A stretch of 8,567 nt of DNA from assembly GCA_026416355.1 (NCBI GenBank), contig JAOAFH010000178.1:1-8567 (forward strand). The letters run 5' to 3'. Both the position numbers and the translations under genes were made by a program. The notes below the pieces were generated by a model. It made no database searches, was not told the DNA's origin, and saw nothing but the letters and a program-made list of their open reading frames with translations. Position 1 is the stretch's first letter, and each line of letters begins with the position of its first letter. Below are positions 5,208 through 8,567 of this stretch, piece by piece. This DNA is from Clostridiales bacterium. Lineage in GTDB: Bacteria > Bacillota > Clostridia > Clostridiales > Caloramatoraceae.

Positions 5208-7082
5208 TTGAATAAAAACAATAACGTAGCAATGGATTTAAGAAACGAATTTACTAATATGATGAAGGACATAGACATACAAGTAGAAGCTATAAAGGAA
5301 CTTTTAAATAAACTATATGGAGAAAAGTATATAAACGAAGCACTTAAAAAATTAAATTTAAAAAAGCAGTTTAAAAGCGACAATATAGAGGATAAGATAT
5401 TTGCTCTACAAAAACTTGTATTAAAAAAGCAAGATTATGTTGATAATCCAATTGAATGCTTATATGAAATTAAAAAGGAGCTATCTAAAAAGATAGCTCT
5501 AAGACATGTTGAAAATGAGATAGAGGAGGAGGTTGAAAAATACCTCCTTGAAAAACAGGACAAGCTTATAGAAGAAGTTAAGCTTAGTATAATCAAAAAG
5601 AAAAATGGTGTAGAAAACAGCAAAACAATTAAAAAGTTAGTTGAACTACAAAAGTTAGATGCAATTAAACTATCTAAATCAATAATGGAGTTTTTAAGAC
5701 CTGAGGATAAGGATGAAATAATAGGACAAGAGAGGGCTTTAACATCACTTATATCAAAACTATGTTCACCATATCCTCAGCATATTATTTTATATGGTCC
5801 TCCTGGAGTTGGTAAAACAACTACCGCAAGACTTGCACTTAAAATAGCAAAGCAAATAAAATCATCTGTATTTATGGAGGATGCTCCATTTGTTGAGGTA
5901 GATGGAACAACTCTAAGATGGGACCCAAGGGAGATAACAAACCCATTACTTGGTTCAGTGCATGACCCTATATACCAAGGTTCAAAGAGAGAACTTGCTG
6001 AATCAGGTACACCTGAACCAAAGATTGGACTTGTTACAAAGGCACATGGTGGAGTATTGTTTATTGATGAAATTGGTGAAATGGACTATATGCTTCAAAA
6101 TAAACTTTTAAAAGTTTTAGAGGATAAAAAGGTTGAATTTTCATCATCCTATTATGATCCAGATGATGAGAATATTCCACAGTATATAAAGAAGCTGTTT
6201 GATGAAGGTGCACCTGCTGATTTTGTGTTGATTGGAGCAACCACAAGGGATCCTAGTGAAATTAATCCTGCTCTTCGCTCAAGATGTGCAGAGGTTTATT
6301 TTGAGCCTTTAACAAAAAAAGATATACAGACTATTGTTTTAAACGCAGCAAATAAGTTAAAAATTACAATAGAGGATAGGGCTGTTGAAGCAATTAGTGA
6401 ATATACAATAGAGGGAAGACGTGCTGTAAATATATTAGCAGATGTATATGGTTTTGTTGTTCAAAAAAGAGGACAAGAAGATATAACTATAACACTTGAT
6501 GATGTACATGAAGTGGCAGCACTTTCAAGGCTTACACCTCAATTTAAAAACTATTCTAAGGAAGATAAGGAAATAGGAAAGACATATGGACTTGGAGTAT
6601 ATGGCTTTTTAGGTTCTATTTTAGAAATAGAAGCAGTGGCATTTAAAAAGGACAATCCTTCAGGAAATGTGAGATTTAATGATACCGCAGGTTCAATGGC
6701 GAAGGATTCAGTTTTTAATGCTGCAACAGTTATAAGAAAAATAACTGGTGAAGATTTATCATTCTATGATGTTCATGTAAATGTAGTTGGAGGCGGAAAT
6801 ATAGATGGGCCTTCTGCTGGACTTGCAATAACTCTTGCTATTTTAAGCGCCATAGAGGATAAGCCTCTAAGACAGGATATAGCCATAACAGGTGAGATTT
6901 CTTTATCAGGACATATTAAGCCTGTTGGTGGAATTCCTGAAAAAATATATGGTGCAATTCAGGGTGGAATAAAAAATATTATTATTCCAAAGGAAAATAT
7001 AAAGGATGTTCCATCAAATTTAGATGATGTTAATATCATTGCAGTTGATAATATAAATGAAGTACTTGAGATTGTATATTAG
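5208..7082 (+). CDS. lonC: ATP-dependent Lon-family protease LonC
   Basis: This is a cytoplasmic AAA+ serine protease of 624 residues. It lacks the long N-terminal LON domain of LonA and instead begins with about 160 residues of charged helix. The AAA+ module has Walker A GPPGVGKT at 197-204, Walker B VLFIDEIG at 283-290, sensor IGATTRDP at 342-349 and the LRSRC segment at 356-360. The C-terminal protease domain (about 455-624) keeps the Ser-Lys dyad: Ser536 in DGPSAG and Lys579 in GGIPEK. The length and position between rplI and dnaB match the LonC type found in spore-forming Clostridia; LonB is the main alternative. The start is TTG 5208, set by GAGAGGAG at 5193-5200, seven bases away; the first ATG (5232) has no such site. 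Substrates are unknown. Confidence 0.88.
   Translation: MNKNNNVAMDLRNEFTNMMKDIDIQVEAIKELLNKLYGEKYINEALKKLNLKKQFKSDNIEDKIFALQKLVLKKQDYVDNPIECLYEIKKELSKKIALRHVENEIEEEVEKYLLEKQDKLIEEVKLSIIKKKNGVENSKTIKKLVELQKLDAIKLSKSIMEFLRPEDKDEIIGQERALTSLISKLCSPYPQHIILYGPPGVGKTTTARLALKIAKQIKSSVFMEDAPFVEVDGTTLRWDPREITNPLLGSVHDPIYQGSKRELAESGTPEPKIGLVTKAHGGVLFIDEIGEMDYMLQNKLLKVLEDKKVEFSSSYYDPDDENIPQYIKKLFDEGAPADFVLIGATTRDPSEINPALRSRCAEVYFEPLTKKDIQTIVLNAANKLKITIEDRAVEAISEYTIEGRRAVNILADVYGFVVQKRGQEDITITLDDVHEVAALSRLTPQFKNYSKEDKEIGKTYGLGVYGFLGSILEIEAVAFKKDNPSGNVRFNDTAGSMAKDSVFNAATVIRKITGEDLSFYDVHVNVVGGGNIDGPSAGLAITLAILSAIEDKPLRQDIAITGEISLSGHIKPVGGIPEKIYGAIQGGIKNIIIPKENIKDVPSNLDDVNIIAVDNINEVLEIVY
5478..5499. repeat. 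Intragenic inverted repeat 1 in lonC
   Basis: GAGCTATCT and AGATAGCTC form a perfect 9-bp stem around an AAAA loop, extendable by one G-T pair. No T-run follows on the + strand, so it does not look like an intrinsic terminator. It encodes ordinary helix residues of LonC (about 91-98). Confidence 0.75.
5527..5548. repeat. Intragenic inverted repeat 2 in lonC, with an internal ribosome-binding-like site
   Basis: AGGAGGT and ACCTCCT form a 7-bp stem with an eight-base loop. The left arm belongs to GAGGAGGAGG (5523-5532), a strong Shine-Dalgarno-like run inside the coding sequence for Glu-Glu-Glu, which the right arm can mask. Confidence 0.65.
5562..5585. repeat. Intragenic inverted repeat 3 in lonC
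   Basis: AAGCTTA and TAAGCTT form a 7-bp stem with a ten-base loop, 13 bases after the second inverted repeat. It is AT-rich and, taken alone, could be chance. Confidence 0.5.
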
Positions 7083-7089
7083 GAGGTGA
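7081..7089 (+). promoter_or_regulatory. Ribosome binding site of dnaB, overlapping the lonC stop
   Basis: AGGAGGTGA is a near-maximal match to the 16S rRNA 3' end. Its first two bases are the end of the lonC stop codon TAG (7080-7082), and AGGAGG ends seven bases before ATG 7094. This implies strong and possibly coupled translation of dnaB. Confidence 0.85.
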
Positions 7090-7093
7090 GAAA

Positions 7094-8428
7094 ATGGAAG
7101 CTCCTTTAAGAGTTCCTCCCCATAACCTAGAGGCAGAACAGTCTGTTTTAGGTGCTATGATTTTAGAGAACGAAATAATATTTGAAGTGGCCGAAGTATT
7201 AAATGGAGATGAATTTTATAAAGAGGCACACAAGATTTTGTATAGTGTGATAATGGAGATATATAACGACAGCAAGCCAGTTGACATGATAACATTGGTG
7301 GATACTTTAAAGAGCAGGGACTTGCTTGAGGCAATAGGAGGAATTTCTTATTTAAGCGACCTTGTTTCCTCTGTACCTACAGTCTCAAATGCTAAACACT
7401 ATGCCAAAATTGTTGAGGAAAAATATCTTTTAAGAAGCTTAATCTCTGCATCCCATAGAATAATGGACAACTGTTACAATGAACAGGATGATGTAGAACA
7501 AGTATTAGGAGATGCAGAAAAGAGTATTTTTGACATATCACAAAAGAAGAAAAATGAAGATTTCGAGGCAATAAAGCCTATTATAGAAAGAAGTTTTGAA
7601 CAAATAGAACATGTATTTAAGTTTAAGGGAGATACAACAGGTATTCCATCAGGATTTGTAGACCTAGATAGTAAGACATCGGGATTCCAAAAGGGCGACT
7701 TTGTTCTAGTTGCAGCAAGACCTTCTATGGGAAAGACAGCATTTGTTTTAAATATTGCACTTCATGCAGCACTAAGGGCTGGTAAAAGTGTTGCAATATT
7801 TAGTTTGGAAATGTCTAAGGAGCAGCTAGTATACAGAATGCTGTGTGCTGAAGCAAATGTTGATATGCTAAAGCTTAGAACAGGGGAACTTGATGATGAG
7901 GATTGGATTAGGCTTGCAAGGGCAGCAAGCCCAATGTCTAAGGCATCTATTTATATAGACGATACACCAGGTATTTCTATAATGGAGATGCGCTCAAAGT
8001 GTAGAAGATTAAAGATGGAAAAGGGACTTGATTTGATAATGGTTGACTACTTGCAGCTTATGAGTGGTGGTAAAAAGTCTGAGAGTAGACAACAAGAAGT
8101 TGCAGAGATATCAAGAAACCTAAAGGCAATAGCAAAGGAAATGAATGCTCCTGTTATTGCACTATCTCAGTTATCTCGTGCACCTGAGGCAAGAGCTGAC
8201 CACAGACCAATTTTGTCAGATCTTAGAGAATCAGGTTCTATAGAGCAGGATGCCGACCTTGTAATGTTCTTATATAGAGATGAATATTATAACAAGGAAT
8301 CTGAAAAGAAAAATATTGCAGAAGTAATTATAGCAAAGCAAAGAAACGGTCCAACAGGAACTGTTGAACTTGCTTGGCTTGGTCAATTCACTAAGTTTGG
8401 AAATTTGGATAGGTTCCATAATGCATAG
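7094..8428 (+). CDS. dnaB: Replicative DNA helicase DnaB
   Basis: DnaB is the hexameric 5'-to-3' helicase that unwinds DNA at the replication fork and contacts primase (the protein called DnaC in Bacillus). The 444 residues match the family's normal length and carry no intein. The N-terminal domain (about 1-110) opens with the typical RVPPHNLEAEQSVLGAM at 6-22 and holds GGISYL at 82-87. The RecA-like domain has Walker A ARPSMGKT at 208-215, catalytic Glu239 in SLEM, Walker B LIMVDYLQL at 314-322 with Asp318, SQLSRAPEAR at 358-367, DLRESGSIEQDAD at 376-388 and the arginine-finger segment AKQRNGPTG at 414-422. It is the last gene of the operon, 11 bases after lonC, and its stop directly abuts the terminator hairpin. 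Confidence 0.98.
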   Translation: MEAPLRVPPHNLEAEQSVLGAMILENEIIFEVAEVLNGDEFYKEAHKILYSVIMEIYNDSKPVDMITLVDTLKSRDLLEAIGGISYLSDLVSSVPTVSNAKHYAKIVEEKYLLRSLISASHRIMDNCYNEQDDVEQVLGDAEKSIFDISQKKKNEDFEAIKPIIERSFEQIEHVFKFKGDTTGIPSGFVDLDSKTSGFQKGDFVLVAARPSMGKTAFVLNIALHAALRAGKSVAIFSLEMSKEQLVYRMLCAEANVDMLKLRTGELDDEDWIRLARAASPMSKASIYIDDTPGISIMEMRSKCRRLKMEKGLDLIMVDYLQLMSGGKKSESRQQEVAEISRNLKAIAKEMNAPVIALSQLSRAPEARADHRPILSDLRESGSIEQDADLVMFLYRDEYYNKESEKKNIAEVIIAKQRNGPTGTVELAWLGQFTKFGNLDRFHNA

Positions 8429-8470
8429 AAAGAGCATAGTTTGGTGCAAAGCACCAAACTATGCTCTTTT
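8429..8470. terminator. Bidirectional terminator hairpin between dnaB and a convergent gene
   Basis: The arms 8429-8447 and 8451-8469 pair perfectly over 19 bp around an AAA loop. On the + strand the right arm ends in CTCTTTT, serving dnaB; on the - strand the hairpin ends in GCTCTTTCT, serving the convergent gene. The hairpin begins on the base after the dnaB stop and reaches into the stop codon of the minus-strand gene, so it fills the whole intergenic space. The T-runs are short but the stem is exceptionally long. Confidence 0.9.
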
Positions 8471-8567
8471 ATAATGTTTGTATCCATATATATGAGTATG
8501 CATCAGATGGCATTCTTAGGTCTCCTCTTGGTGAGAAACATACACTACCAACCTTTGGACCATCAGG
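8469..8567 (-). CDS. C-terminal end of an unrecognised minus-strand gene (partial)
   Basis: The complement reads open from the right edge for 32 codons and stops with TAA at 8471-8469. The peptide includes GSVCFSPRGDLRMPSD followed by AYSYIW and ends in IQTL, a mixed composition that looks like real protein; the + strand reading of the same bases does not. The stop codon overlaps the base of the long hairpin, as expected for a convergent gene sharing a terminator with dnaB. I do not recognise the family from this fragment. Confidence 0.65.
   Translation of the reverse strand, partial: PDGPKVGSVCFSPRGDLRMPSDAYSYIWIQTL

Noticed and set aside
7094..8428. Intein or group I intron in dnaB, a common site for such elements
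   Set aside because: The frame is continuous at normal length, with Walker A, Walker B and the arginine-finger segment uninterrupted.
1..8567. CRISPR arrays, tRNA, rRNA or riboswitches
   Set aside because: No regularly spaced direct repeats, cloverleaf or rRNA-like sequence was seen, and the only sizeable intergenic gaps (1336-1436 and 2738-2767) are explained by a terminator, a promoter and ribosome binding sites.

Overview
The window comes from a low-GC Firmicute, most likely a spore-forming member of the Clostridia. The evidence is the AT-rich coding, strong AGGAGG-type ribosome binding sites, the AGA/AGG-dominated arginine codons of the core genes, and the gene order rpsR, MazG-like gene, DUF2232 (yybS), gdpP, rplI, lonC, dnaB, which I recall as typical of clostridial chromosomes. 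The genus cannot be fixed from this sequence.

Region 1 (1 to about 635, perhaps to 1065) does not fit that core order. It holds the end of one gene and three very small genes: a basic coiled-coil protein and two cysteine-rich, possibly zinc-binding proteins. They overlap each other by 4 to 8 bases and run straight into ssb. This tightly overlapped packing of short unknown genes resembles an early or replication module of a phage or other mobile element. In most Firmicutes rpsF, which encodes bS6, sits directly upstream of ssb, and it is absent here. The junction between foreign-looking and core DNA therefore lies at or within ssb, or just before rpsR.

Region 2 (1096-1378) is rpsR (bS18, four-ligand C/H metal-binding form), closed by a strong intrinsic terminator.

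Region 3 (1389-8470) starts with an extended -10 promoter and is one apparent six-gene operon on the + strand: a small MazG-like protein, a polytopic DUF2232 membrane protein, the c-di-AMP phosphodiesterase GdpP, ribosomal protein bL9, the Lon-family protease LonC and the replicative helicase DnaB. Gaps are 30 bases or fewer, and gdpP and rplI share an ATGA overlap. The operon joins second-messenger turnover, translation, protein quality control and replication. It ends in a perfect 19-bp hairpin that fills the whole space between dnaB and a convergent gene.

Region 4 (8469-8567) is the C-terminal end of an unrecognised minus-strand gene.

Most of the window is conserved housekeeping sequence. 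The parts that deserve a second look are the phage-like block joined to rpsR, a cluster of three inverted repeats inside lonC, the palindrome over the gdpP ribosome binding site, and the compact bidirectional hairpin at the end. I see no clear evidence of a wholly new system.
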